7,526 bases of DNA from an uncultured Clostridia bacterium (GTDB taxonomy: Bacteria; Bacillota; Clostridia; Christensenellales; Aristaeellaceae), in the NCBI GenBank assembly GCA_934647145.1, contig CAKUFB010000125.1, forward strand, positions 1 to 7,526, in the 5' to 3' direction. Shown in pieces: positions 1-7,065 of the stretch (the first letter of the stretch is position 1; the number at the start of each line of letters is the position of its first letter). A program made the translations under genes and the position numbers. The notes beneath the pieces are model-generated. The model did no database searches. It saw nothing but the letters and a program-made list of their open reading frames with translations, and was not told the origin of the DNA.

Positions 1-139
1 GCACGATGCCGAAGCCGCCCACGCCCCTGTGCCGGTAGCACAGGGTCATGCACAGCGATTCGGGGCAGGTGATGCGCCCGTCGAAGTTCTCGATGAAGAT
101 GTAGTCGTCGCCGGTGGCCTGCATCTTGGCGAAGCGCAG
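1..139 (-). other. N-terminus of DapF-like (diaminopimelate epimerase) domain fused to the CarB C-terminus
   Basis: This is residues 1063-1108 of the carB frame. It begins LRFAKMQATGDDYIFIENF and later reads CYRHRGVGGFGIV. Free-standing DapF proteins begin M-(K/R/Q)-F-x-K-M-(H/Q)-x-x-G-N-D-(F/Y) and carry RHxGIGADG about 35 residues on, so order, spacing and most residues fit this family. DapF interconverts LL- and meso-diaminopimelate for lysine and peptidoglycan synthesis through two catalytic cysteines. Neither cysteine can be judged here because the window ends first. The usual initiator Met is a CTG Leu codon (137-139), and the bases before it (CCCGCGAGAAG) contain no Shine-Dalgarno, so independent initiation looks unlikely. 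Two motif changes are visible: GND has become GDD, and GIGADG has become GVGGFG. The domain may be an active fused epimerase, a divergent relative, or a decaying domain. Confidence 0.82.
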
Positions 140-3100
140 CTTCTCGCGGGTATTGCGCAGGTGGTTGACGTCCACCAGCTCGGTATTCTCCTGGGTGAAG
201 CGGCTGCAGATGGTGTCGGCCAGCGCGTTGGCGGTGTCCAGCGAGGTCAGGCAGGGGATCGAGAGCTGCAGGGAGCGCCGCTCGAGCGCCAGATAGTCGT
301 CCACGGTCGCGTCCATCAGCGCGCCGGTGTAGACGATGTAGCTGATCGCGCCGCTTTCCATCAGGTCGAAGGTCTGCCGGCTCTCGCGCACGCCCGGCAC
401 CGTGACCACCTCGATGCCCAGCTGGGCGATGGTGCCCGCGGTCTCCTCGGTGGCGTAGAGGGTGAAGCCCAGGTCGTAGAACTTCTTGGCCAGGGAGACG
501 ATCTCCGGCTGGTCGTGGGTGTCCACGCTCAGCAGCACGCCCGCCTGCCCGCCGAACGCGCTCTTGAGGCGGAAGCCCGCGGCGGTCAGCGACTTGAACA
601 GCGCCTCCTCGAGCGTCTTGCCGATGCCCAGCACCTCGCCGGTGGACTTCATCTCCGGCCCCAGGTACGCGTTTACGCCGCTGAGCTTCTCGAACGAGAA
701 CACGGGCGCCTTGACCGCGTAGTAGGGCGGGGTGCGCACCAGGCCGCTGCCGTAGCCCAGCGAGTCGAGCGTTTCGCCCAGCATGACGCGGGAGGCCAGA
801 TCGACCATCGGCACGCCCGTCACCTTGCTGATGTAGGGGATGGTGCGGGAGGCGCGCGGGTTGACCTCGATCACGAACAGCTCGTTCTGGTAGATCAGGT
901 ACTGGATGTTCACCAGGCCGCGCGTGCCCAGCGCCAGCGCCAGCTTTTCGGAGCAGGACAGCAGCTTTTTCAGCATCCGGTCGTCCAGGTTGTAGGGCGG
1001 GTAGACGGCGATCGAGTCGCCGCTGTGTACGCCCGCACGCTCAATGTGCTCCATCACGCCCGGAATCAGCACGTCCGTGCCGTCCGAGATCACGTCCACC
1101 TCCAGCTCGACGCCCGGCATGTACTTGTCCACCAGCACCGGGTTGTCGACGCCCTGCGCCAGGATGCGCCGCATGTACAGCTCGACCTCGCGCGCGTCGT
1201 GTACGATCCTCATATTCTGCCCGCCGATGACGTAGGAGGGGCGCAGCAGCACGGGATACCCCAGCTCCTCGGCGGCGGAAAGCGCCTCGCTCAGGGTCTT
1301 CACGCCCCGGCCGGTCGGCCTGCGCACGCCGATTTTCTCGAGCAGCGCGTCGAAGCGCTCGCGATCCTCGGCCAGGTCGATGCCCTCGGCGGAGGTGCCC
1401 AGGATGCGCACGCCCATCCTGTCCAGATACCCGGTCAGCTTGATCGCGGTCTGCCCGCCGAAGGCCACCACCACGCCGATGGGCTTTTCCACCCGCAGGA
1501 TGTTCATCACGTCCTCGGGGGTGAGCGGCTCGAAGTACAGCCGGTCGGCGGTGTCGTAGTCGGTGGAGACGGTCTCCGGGTTGTTGTTGACGATGACCAC
1601 CTCGTAGCCCATTTCCTTCAGCGTCCACACCGAGTGTACCGACGAATAGTCGAACTCGATGCCCTGGCCGATGCGGATCGGGCCGCTGCCCAGCACCACG
1701 ACGACCGGCCTGCCGCTGCGCTTCCAGGCGCGGGCTTCGCACTCGCGGTCATAGCAGGAGTAAAAGTAGGGGGTCTCCGCGTCGAACTCCGCGCCGCAGG
1801 TGTCCACCATCTTGTAGGAGGCGGGCAGGCTCTGTCTGGGCGTGTAGCCGAACAGCCTGTGAAGCGTCTGGTCGGTGTAGCCCAGCTTTTTCGCCTGCAG
1901 ATAGTCCGCGTCGCCCGAAAAGCCCTTCTCGAACTCGGCTAGGCGAAGGAGCTTGTAGAGGAACCAGCAGTCGATCTTCGTCAGCTCATGCAGCCGCTCG
2001 GGAGTGCAGCCGGCCTTGAGCGCCTCAAAGAGGGTAAAAAGCCGCCTGTCGTCCATCCGGGTCAGGCGCGTTTCAAGCGGCGCGTCGTCGAGAGGACTGG
2101 CGTTCAGGCTGTCCAGCGAGATTTCTGCGCCGCGCACCGCCTTCATCAGCGCCTCCTCGAAGCACTGGCCGATGGCCATGACCTCGCCGGTCGCCTTCAT
2201 CTGGGTGCCCAGCTGCCTGGACGCGCCCGGGAACTTGTCAAACGGCCACTTGGGGAACTTGACTACCACGTAGTCCAGCGCCGGCTCGAAGCAGGCGCAG
2301 GTCTTGCCGGTGATGTCGTTTTTGATCTCGTCGAGGGTGTAGCCCAGCGCGATTTTGGTGGTGATCTTGGCGATGGGGTAGCCGGTGGCCTTGCTGGCCA
2401 GGGCGGAGGAACGGGAGACGCGCGGGTTGACCTCGATCACCGCGTACTCGAAGCTGTCCGGGTTCAGGGCGAACTGGCAGTTGCACCCGCCCACGATGCC
2501 CAGCGCCGAGATGATGTCGAGCGACGCGCTGCGCAGCATCTGATACTCCCGGTCGGACAGCGTGAGCGCCGGAGCCACGACGATCGAGTCGCCGGTATGC
2601 ACGCCGACCGGATCGAAGTTCTCCATGCTGCACACCGCGATGACGTTGCCCGCGCCGTCCCGCATGGTCTCGAACTCGATTTCCTTCCAGCCGTAGATGT
2701 AGCGCTCGACCAGGATCTGGGTGATGGGGGAGGCGTCCAGGCCGCCCTTTGCCACCTGGAAAAGCTCCTCGGGCGTATACGCCACGCCGCCGCCCGCGCC
2801 GCCCAGCGTGAACGCCGGACGCACGATGACCGGATAGCCGATTTTTTCGGCTACACGGAGCGCCGTCTCCACGTCGCAGGCGATGTCCGAGGGGATGGTG
2901 GGCTGGCCGATGGCCTGCATGGCCTCCTTGAACAGCTCGCGGTCCTCGGCCTTGTCGATCGCGTCCACATTGGTGCCGATCAGCCGCACGCCCATGCGCT
3001 GCAGGAAGCCCTCGTGGTACAGCTGCATCGACAGGGTCAGGCCGGTCTGCCCGCCCAGACCCGCCAGCAGGCTGTCCGGACGCTCCTTCTCGATGATGCG

Positions 3101-3325
3101 CCGCACGGTCTCGGCGGTCAGCGGCTCGAGGTAGATCTCGTCGGCCAGCGCGCGGTCGGTCATGATCGTGGCCGGGTTCGAGTTGACCAGCACCACGTTC
3201 ACGCCCGCCTCGCGCAGCACGCGGCAGGCCTGCGCCCCGGCGTAGTCGAACTCGGCCGCCTGACCGATGACGATCGGGCCGGAGCCGATCACCAGCACCT
3301 TGCGGATGTCTTCATTGCGCGGCAT
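1..3325 (-). CDS. carB: Carbamoyl-phosphate synthetase large subunit fused to a DapF-like epimerase domain (3' end outside window)
   Basis: Makes carbamoyl phosphate from bicarbonate, two ATP and ammonia channelled from CarA; cytoplasmic. I translated the minus frame by hand: 1108 residues are visible, with no stop before the left edge. The N-terminal ATP-grasp half (about 1-400) opens MPRNEDIRKVLVIGSGPIVI and contains GQAAEFDYAGAQ and RPAFTLGGAGGG. An oligomerisation segment follows (about 400-545). The second half (about 545-920) repeats the GSGPIRIGQGIEFDYS motif near residue 555. An MGS-like allosteric domain (about 925-1062) ends in NTELVDVNHLRNTREK. Normal CarB proteins stop near here (about 1060-1073 residues), but this frame continues into DapF-like sequence from residue 1063. 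The ATG at 3325 is preceded by GGGAG with 9-nt spacing (3335-3339) and overlaps the carA end by 14 bp, suggesting translational coupling. CarB identity is very secure. The fusion is seen directly, but its C-terminal extent is unknown. Confidence 0.96.
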   Translation of the reverse strand, partial: MPRNEDIRKVLVIGSGPIVIGQAAEFDYAGAQACRVLREAGVNVVLVNSNPATIMTDRALADEIYLEPLTAETVRRIIEKERPDSLLAGLGGQTGLTLSMQLYHEGFLQRMGVRLIGTNVDAIDKAEDRELFKEAMQAIGQPTIPSDIACDVETALRVAEKIGYPVIVRPAFTLGGAGGGVAYTPEELFQVAKGGLDASPITQILVERYIYGWKEIEFETMRDGAGNVIAVCSMENFDPVGVHTGDSIVVAPALTLSDREYQMLRSASLDIISALGIVGGCNCQFALNPDSFEYAVIEVNPRVSRSSALASKATGYPIAKITTKIALGYTLDEIKNDITGKTCACFEPALDYVVVKFPKWPFDKFPGASRQLGTQMKATGEVMAIGQCFEEALMKAVRGAEISLDSLNASPLDDAPLETRLTRMDDRRLFTLFEALKAGCTPERLHELTKIDCWFLYKLLRLAEFEKGFSGDADYLQAKKLGYTDQTLHRLFGYTPRQSLPASYKMVDTCGAEFDAETPYFYSCYDRECEARAWKRSGRPVVVVLGSGPIRIGQGIEFDYSSVHSVWTLKEMGYEVVIVNNNPETVSTDYDTADRLYFEPLTPEDVMNILRVEKPIGVVVAFGGQTAIKLTGYLDRMGVRILGTSAEGIDLAEDRERFDALLEKIGVRRPTGRGVKTLSEALSAAEELGYPVLLRPSYVIGGQNMRIVHDAREVELYMRRILAQGVDNPVLVDKYMPGVELEVDVISDGTDVLIPGVMEHIERAGVHSGDSIAVYPPYNLDDRMLKKLLSCSEKLALALGTRGLVNIQYLIYQNELFVIEVNPRASRTIPYISKVTGVPMVDLASRVMLGETLDSLGYGSGLVRTPPYYAVKAPVFSFEKLSGVNAYLGPEMKSTGEVLGIGKTLEEALFKSLTAAGFRLKSAFGGQAGVLLSVDTHDQPEIVSLAKKFYDLGFTLYATEETAGTIAQLGIEVVTVPGVRESRQTFDLMESGAISYIVYTGALMDATVDDYLALERRSLQLSIPCLTSLDTANALADTICSRFTQENTELVDVNHLRNTREKLRFAKMQATGDDYIFIENFDGRITCPESLCMTLCYRHRGVGGFGIV

Positions 3326-4385
3326 GCGTGCTCACTCCCATCTGTTCAAAAAAGCGGTCAAAGAGGAAATTGCAGTCGTGCGGGCCCGAGCGCGCCTCGG
3401 GGTGGAACTGCACGGTAAAGGCGTTGATTTCGGGGTAGTCGATGCCCTCGCAGGTCTGGTCGTTGGCGTTGACGAAGCGCAGCTGTCCGCAGGGCAGGCT
3501 GTCCGAAAGCACCGCGTAGCCGTGGTTCTGGCTGGTGACGCAGGTGCGCCCGGTGACCAGATCCCTGACCGGTTGATTGCCGCCGCGGTGGCCGTACTTG
3601 AGCTTGCCGGTCTTCGCGCCCAGAGCCAGCGCCAGCAGCTGATGCCCCAGACAGATGCCGAAGGTGGGGAGTCTTCCGGCCAGCTGCCGGAGCGTCTCGA
3701 TCTGCTCCAGGCACTCTGCCGGGTCGCCCGGGCCGTTGGAGAGCATCAGGCCGTCCGGCTGAAGCGAGAGCACCTCGCCCGCGGTGACGGAGGCGGGCAG
3801 CACGATCACCTCCGCGCCGCGCTTTTGCAGCTCGCGCGCGATGTTTGCCTTCGCGCCGTAGTCGATCAGCGCCACGCGGCAGGTCTTTTCGCCCTCGGGC
3901 GGCAGCGCCCGCACGACAGGCGATGTGACCGCCTCGACCGCGCCCACGATGCGATAGGAGGCGACGTCGCCCAGATTTTCAGGCGGCGTCCGGCAGATGC
4001 GGGCGTTCATCGTGCCGTGCTCGCGCAGGATGCGGGTGAGCGCGCGGGTGTCCACGCCCGAAATGCCGGGCACGCCCTGCGCCTTCAGAAACTCGTCCAG
4101 CGTGCCCTGACTGCGGAAGTTGGACGGGTGCTCGCACGCCTCGCGCACTACGTAGCCGCTCACGCGGCACTGACCCTCGAAGTCCTCCGGAATGATTCCG
4201 TAATTGCCGATCAGCGGGAAGGTCTGCAGCACGATCTGGCCATAGTAGCTGGGGTCGGTCAGCGTTTCGATGTAGCCGCACATGCCGGTGGTGAACACCA
4301 GCTCGCCGGTCCGCTCGACGGGCGCGCCGAACGAAACGCCCTCGAACACCTCGCCGGTCTGCAGCACGAGATATGCCTTTTCCAT
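3312..4385 (-). CDS. carA: Carbamoyl-phosphate synthetase small (glutaminase) subunit
   Basis: Hydrolyses glutamine and passes ammonia to CarB; cytoplasmic heterodimer. The protein is 357 residues, normal for bacterial CarA (about 350-385). The N-terminal small-subunit domain (about 1-150) includes FTTGMCGYIETLTDPSYYGQ. The C-terminal class I glutamine amidotransferase domain (about 168-350) has LSNGPGDP at 215-222, the nucleophile elbow FGICLGHQ with Cys245, and the His328/Glu330 pair in QFHPEA, so the catalytic triad is intact. The motif often written GHxGGNHPV reads GHRGGNQPV here (His to Gln), a mild change away from the triad. The ATG at 4385 lies 3 nt after the argF stop, and its likely ribosome site GGAG (4392-4395) lies at the very end of argF. 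The gene overlaps the carB start by 14 bp. Lying beside argF points to an arginine-pathway CPS, though the same product could also feed pyrimidine synthesis. Confidence 0.97.
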   Translation of the reverse strand: MEKAYLVLQTGEVFEGVSFGAPVERTGELVFTTGMCGYIETLTDPSYYGQIVLQTFPLIGNYGIIPEDFEGQCRVSGYVVREACEHPSNFRSQGTLDEFLKAQGVPGISGVDTRALTRILREHGTMNARICRTPPENLGDVASYRIVGAVEAVTSPVVRALPPEGEKTCRVALIDYGAKANIARELQKRGAEVIVLPASVTAGEVLSLQPDGLMLSNGPGDPAECLEQIETLRQLAGRLPTFGICLGHQLLALALGAKTGKLKYGHRGGNQPVRDLVTGRTCVTSQNHGYAVLSDSLPCGQLRFVNANDQTCEGIDYPEINAFTVQFHPEARSGPHDCNFLFDRFFEQMGVSTHAAQ

Positions 4386-4388
4386 AGA

Positions 4389-5387
4389 TTACTCCATACT
4401 CCCCCTGAGCGTCGCCAGCAGCACGGCCTTGATGGTGTGCATGCGGTTTTCCGCCTCGTCGAAGACGATCGACTGCGCGCTCTCGAATACCTCGTCGGTG
4501 ACCTCCATCTCGGTGCGGCCGAATTTCTCGCCCATGGCGCGGCCGATGGCGGTCTTCAGGTCGTGAAACGCGGGCAGGCAGTGCATAAACACCGCGCTTT
4601 TGCCCGCCGCGTCCATCAGCGTCCGGTTGACCTGATAGGGCGAAAGCGCCGCGATGCGCTCCTGCCAGACGCTTTCCGGCTCGCCCATGGACACCCACAC
4701 GTCGGTGTACAGCGCGTCCGCGTCCCTGACCGCCTTCATCGGGTCGGTCTCAAAGGAGAGCGATGCGCCGGTGTCCTTCGCGATTTCCCGGCAGGCCGCG
4801 ATCAGCGCGGGGTCGGGCATATATTCCTTCGGCGCGCAGGCCACGAATTGCAGCCCCATCTTGGCCGCGCCCACCATCAGCGAATTGCCCATGTTGTAGC
4901 GCGCGTCGCCCAGGTACACCAGCTTTACGCCCTGAAGCCGCCCGAAGCGCTCCCGGATGGTCAGGAAGTCGGCCAGAATCTGTGTGGGGTGGAATTCGTT
5001 GGTCAGGCCGTTCCAGACCGGCACGCCCGCGTATTTCGCCAGCTCCTCGACGATCTCCTGGCCGTAGCCGCGGTACTCGATGCCGTCGTACAGCCTGCCC
5101 AGCACGCGCGCCGTGTCGGCGATCGATTCCTTTTTGCCGATCTGCGAGCCGGAGGGGTCGAGGTAGGTCACGCCCATGCCCAGGTCACAGGCCGCCACCT
5201 CGAAGCTGCAGCGGGTGCGGGTGCTGGTCTTTTCGAAGATCAGCGCGATGTTTTTGCCCTCGCACAGGCGATGGGGCGTACCGGCCTTTTTCATGGACTT
5301 CAGGCGCGCCGCCAGCGTCAGCAGCTCGTCGATTTCCGCGGGGGTATAGTCCAGCAGCTTTAGAAAGCTTCTGCCCTTCATGCTCAT
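4389..5387 (-). CDS. argF: Ornithine carbamoyltransferase
   Basis: Condenses carbamoyl phosphate with ornithine to give citrulline and phosphate; a cytoplasmic trimeric enzyme of arginine synthesis. The protein is 332 residues, typical for the family. Visible signatures are the carbamoyl-phosphate loop STRTR (55-59), SGSQIGKKESIADTARVLG (79-97), NEFHPTQ (130-136), the ornithine-binding DVWVSMGE (229-236) and HCLPAFHD (269-276). It resembles the E. coli ArgF and ArcB type closely. A catabolic ArcB role is possible by sequence alone, but carA and carB immediately downstream favour the anabolic role. Two in-frame ATGs exist (5387 and 5381). The first is preferred because GGAGG at 5397-5401 is 9 nt from it and 15 nt from the second. 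The start lies 15 bp after the transporter ATPase stop, so the transport and biosynthesis genes are probably on one transcript. Confidence 0.96.
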   Translation of the reverse strand: MSMKGRSFLKLLDYTPAEIDELLTLAARLKSMKKAGTPHRLCEGKNIALIFEKTSTRTRCSFEVAACDLGMGVTYLDPSGSQIGKKESIADTARVLGRLYDGIEYRGYGQEIVEELAKYAGVPVWNGLTNEFHPTQILADFLTIRERFGRLQGVKLVYLGDARYNMGNSLMVGAAKMGLQFVACAPKEYMPDPALIAACREIAKDTGASLSFETDPMKAVRDADALYTDVWVSMGEPESVWQERIAALSPYQVNRTLMDAAGKSAVFMHCLPAFHDLKTAIGRAMGEKFGRTEMEVTDEVFESAQSIVFDEAENRMHTIKAVLLATLRGSME

Positions 5388-5396
5388 GTGTATAGT

Positions 5397-5401
5397 CCTC
5401 C
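5397..5401 (-). promoter_or_regulatory. Ribosome binding site of argF
   Basis: GGAGG on the minus strand, 9 nt before the ATG at 5387. It lies in the 15-bp gap right after the ATPase stop codon and decides between the two nearby in-frame ATGs. Confidence 0.85.
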
Positions 5402-5402
5402 G

Positions 5403-6125
5403 TTACAGCACTTTATTGAGGAAGCTGCGCAGCCGCTCGCTCTTCGGCGCGCCGAAAATCTGCTGCGGCGCGCCCTCCTCGGCGATCACGCCGCCGTCCA
5501 GGAACAGCACGCGGCTGGAAACCTCCCGCGCGAAGCCCATCTCGTGGGTCACGACCACCATGGTCATGCCGCCCCGGGCCAGCTCCTTCATCACGTCCAG
5601 CACCTCGCCCACCATCTCGGGGTCGAGCGCCGAGGTCGGCTCGTCGAACAGCATCACGTCCGGCTCCATGCACAGCGCCCGCACGATGGCCACGCGCTGC
5701 TTCTGCCCGCCGGAGAGCTGCGCCGGATACGCGCCCGCCCGGTCGGAAAGCCCTACGCGGCTCAGCAGGCTCATCGCCTTTTCCTCGGCCTGATCGCGCG
5801 GGATCTTCTTGAGCAGCATCGGCGCGCAGGTCAGGTTTTCCAGGATGGTCATGTGCGGGAACAGGTTGAACTGCTGAAACACCATGCCCATCTTCTGCCG
5901 GTGCCTGTCCAGGTCGACATATTTGCCGGTCAGCTCGATTCCCTCGAAGAAAATCTGCCCGCCGCTGGGCTTTTCCAGCAGGTTCAGGCAGCGCAGAAAG
6001 GTGCTCTTGCCCGAGCCGGACGGCCCGATCACGCAGATCACGTCGCCCCTGTTCACGTCCGCGTCCACGCCCCTGAGCACGTCCACGCCCTCGAAGCTCT
6101 TCGTCAGTCCTCTAACGCTTAGCAC
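5403..6125 (-). CDS. Polar amino acid ABC transporter, ATP-binding protein (GlnQ/ArtP-like)
   Basis: Cytoplasmic ATPase that powers amino-acid import with the adjacent permease. It is 240 residues, the usual size for the GlnQ/HisP/ArtP family. Motifs in order are Walker A GPSGSGKST (34-42), Q-loop FQQFNLFPHMT (83-93), signature LSGGQKQR (137-144), Walker B VMLFDEPTSALDPE (157-170, catalytic Glu162) and H-loop His194 in VVTHEMGFA. The post-signature segment reads VAIVRAL where VAIARAL is usual, a conservative change. The start is GTG at 6125, supported by AAAGGAGG (core 6136-6140) 10 nt upstream, which lies inside the end of the permease gene. The 14-bp overlap with the permease implies coupled translation. 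FNLFPHMT and the short length fit the polar amino acid family rather than methionine or sugar systems. The exact substrate cannot be read from the ATPase. Confidence 0.95.
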   Translation of the reverse strand: MLSVRGLTKSFEGVDVLRGVDADVNRGDVICVIGPSGSGKSTFLRCLNLLEKPSGGQIFFEGIELTGKYVDLDRHRQKMGMVFQQFNLFPHMTILENLTCAPMLLKKIPRDQAEEKAMSLLSRVGLSDRAGAYPAQLSGGQKQRVAIVRALCMEPDVMLFDEPTSALDPEMVGEVLDVMKELARGGMTMVVVTHEMGFAREVSSRVLFLDGGVIAEEGAPQQIFGAPKSERLRSFLNKVL

Positions 6126-6798
6126 TCCGGTTCAGCCTCCTTTCAAACAGCACCAGCAGCCTGCTCAGCAGCACCACCAGGCTCAGGTAGACCACCGCCA
6201 CGGTCAGAAGCGGGTTCACCGCGTCGTAGGTGTTGTTCCTGACCAGGTTGCCCGCGCGCGTCAGGTCGACCACCGCCACGTAGCCCGCGACCGAGGTCTC
6301 CTTCAGCAGCGCAATCAGCTCGTTGCCGATGGCGGGCAGGATATTGCGCACCGCCTGGGGCAGCACGATCTTCTCCATCGCCTGCAGCTTGCTCATGCCC
6401 AGGCTGCGCCCGGCCTCCATCTGGCCCGGATCGACCGCGTTGATGCCGCTGCGCACCAGCTCGGCCATGTACGCGCCCGAGTTGATGCCGAAGGTCAGTA
6501 TCGCTACCGTGACGCCGTCGGCCGAGGCCATGATGACGAAGTAAAAGATCAGCAGCAGCACCACCACCGGGATGCCGCGAATGACCGTCACGTACAGGTC
6601 GCACAGCATCGTGAGCGGCTTGAGCGCCGGGATGTCCTCCGCGTAGTACTTGGCCACCGCCACCAGCGTGCCGATGATGACGCCGATCGCCAGCGCGCCC
6701 AGGGTAATCAGCAGCGTGTTGCCGAACCCCTGGAGCATCAGTTTATAGTATTTTGTCTCTATGAAGGTCTCATAGAGCTTCTGCGTCCATGCATTCAC
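6112..6798 (-). CDS. Polar amino acid ABC transporter, permease (HisM/GlnP family)
   Basis: Integral membrane subunit of an amino-acid importer, 228 residues from the chosen start, matching the family (about 215-235). Hydrophobic segments are visible near 25-50, 68-90, 96-116 and 195-217, with a weaker one around 155-175. The cytoplasmic EAA loop EAGRSLGMSKLQAMEKIVLP (128-147) is the docking site for the ATPase. QGFGNTLLITLGAL near residue 23 is the typical start of this family. The frame stays open upstream to an ATG at 6966, but that extension is arginine-rich, unlike any permease N-terminus, and runs across palindromes. GTG at 6798 is preferred, giving MNAWTQKLYETFIE with AAAGGAG 10 nt upstream. 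It ends 14 bp inside the ATPase gene. Placement before argF suggests a substrate linked to arginine metabolism, which is inference. Confidence 0.93.
   Translation of the reverse strand: MNAWTQKLYETFIETKYYKLMLQGFGNTLLITLGALAIGVIIGTLVAVAKYYAEDIPALKPLTMLCDLYVTVIRGIPVVVLLLIFYFVIMASADGVTVAILTFGINSGAYMAELVRSGINAVDPGQMEAGRSLGMSKLQAMEKIVLPQAVRNILPAIGNELIALLKETSVAGYVAVVDLTRAGNLVRNNTYDAVNPLLTVAVVYLSLVVLLSRLLVLFERRLNRSAKR
6136..6143 (-). promoter_or_regulatory. Ribosome binding site of the ABC ATPase (decides a GTG start)
   Basis: AAAGGAGG on the minus strand, 10 nt before GTG at 6125. It lies within the 3' end of the permease gene and supports the non-ATG start. Confidence 0.85.
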
Positions 6799-6808
6799 GT
6801 ATATATAA

Positions 6809-6815
6809 CTCCTTT
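6809..6815 (-). promoter_or_regulatory. Ribosome binding site of the permease (decides a GTG start)
   Basis: AAAGGAG on the minus strand, then a 10-nt AT-rich spacer (TTATATATAC) and GTG at 6798. This is the main reason for rejecting the longer start at 6966. Confidence 0.82.
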
Positions 6816-6817
6816 CG

Positions 6818-6847
6818 GTCGGCAGTGCCGACTTCCACCTGCTGCCG
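6818..6847. repeat. 30-bp hairpin unit, copy 1
   Basis: A perfect 7-1-7 palindrome GTCGGCA-G-TGCCGAC (6818-6832) is followed by the 15-nt tail TTCCACCTGCTGCCG (6833-6847). The same design recurs at 6946-6975 and 6976-7005. It sits just upstream of the permease ribosome binding site on the minus strand. Confidence 0.75.
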
Positions 6848-6866
6848 CGGGTTCTCTCGACGACTG

Positions 6867-6902
6867 TCGGCCGCCATAGATTGAAGCGGCCGAAGTCTTC
6901 GG
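6867..6902. repeat. Two overlapping inverted repeats
   Basis: The 8-bp arms TCGGCCGC (6867-6874) and GCGGCCGA (6886-6893) enclose an 11-nt loop. A second palindrome CCGAAG-T-CTTCGG spans 6890-6902. The two share 6890-6893, so as RNA they could not form together. Confidence 0.6.
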
Positions 6903-6924
6903 TTTTCCGGGAGTCCCCGGAAAA
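6903..6924. repeat. 9-bp stem, 4-nt loop inverted repeat
   Basis: The arms TTTTCCGGG (6903-6911) and CCCGGAAAA (6916-6924) are perfectly complementary with a 4-nt loop. On both strands the T run precedes the stem and the A run follows, so it lacks the T tail of an intrinsic terminator. The 12-mer GTTTTCCGGGAG at 6902-6913 recurs at 7195-7206. Confidence 0.65.
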
Positions 6925-6929
6925 CTCGT

Positions 6930-6944
6930 GTCGGCATTGCCGAC
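6930..6944. repeat. Hairpin half-unit related to the 30-bp units (no tail)
   Basis: GTCGGCA-T-TGCCGAC has the same arms as copy 1 but a different central base. It lacks the 15-nt tail and abuts copy 2 after a single base. Confidence 0.7.
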
Positions 6945-6945
6945 G

Positions 6946-6975
6946 CCGGGCAGTGCCCGGTTCCACTTGCTGCCG
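6946..6975. repeat. 30-bp hairpin unit, copy 2
   Basis: The palindrome CCGGGCA-G-TGCCCGG (6946-6960) is followed by tail TTCCACTTGCTGCCG (6961-6975). The tail matches copy 1 at 14 of 15 positions. The outer three bases of each arm differ from copy 1, yet pairing is kept by matching changes on the other arm. Confidence 0.75.
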
Positions 6976-7005
6976 GCAGGCTGAGCCTGCACCCGGTTGC
7001 TACCG
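6976..7005. repeat. 30-bp hairpin unit, copy 3 (divergent tail)
   Basis: The palindrome GCAGGCT-G-AGCCTGC (6976-6990) is followed by ACCCGGTTGCTACCG (6991-7005), which matches the copy 2 tail at 10 of 15 positions. It starts exactly where copy 2 ends, giving a head-to-tail pair with a 30-bp period. Confidence 0.65.
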
Positions 7006-7065
7006 CCGGATAGAACACGAAATTGGGAACCATAGGTTCAAGTTCCTGATTTCTTCGTTTGGGAA

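Noticed and set aside
29..1942. 637-codon open frame on the plus strand
   Set aside because: It is the reverse shadow of carB in GC-rich DNA. Its protein is an Ala/His/Arg/Val-rich string without family motifs, while the minus frame is unmistakable CarB.
1988..5363. Two more long plus-strand frames (1988-3418 and 3267-5363)
   Set aside because: They lie antisense to carB, carA and argF, with the same low-complexity shadow composition, and have no ribosome site or recognisable domain.
6799..6966. Upstream extension of the permease to an ATG at 6966
   Set aside because: The extension is Arg-rich, crosses several palindromes and is not permease-like. GTG at 6798 has a well-spaced AAAGGAG and gives a standard family length.
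7012..7050. Possible promoter (TTGAAC followed by TCTATC on the minus strand)
   Set aside because: The spacer is about 21 nt and the -10 match is poor, so it is not supportable as a promoter.
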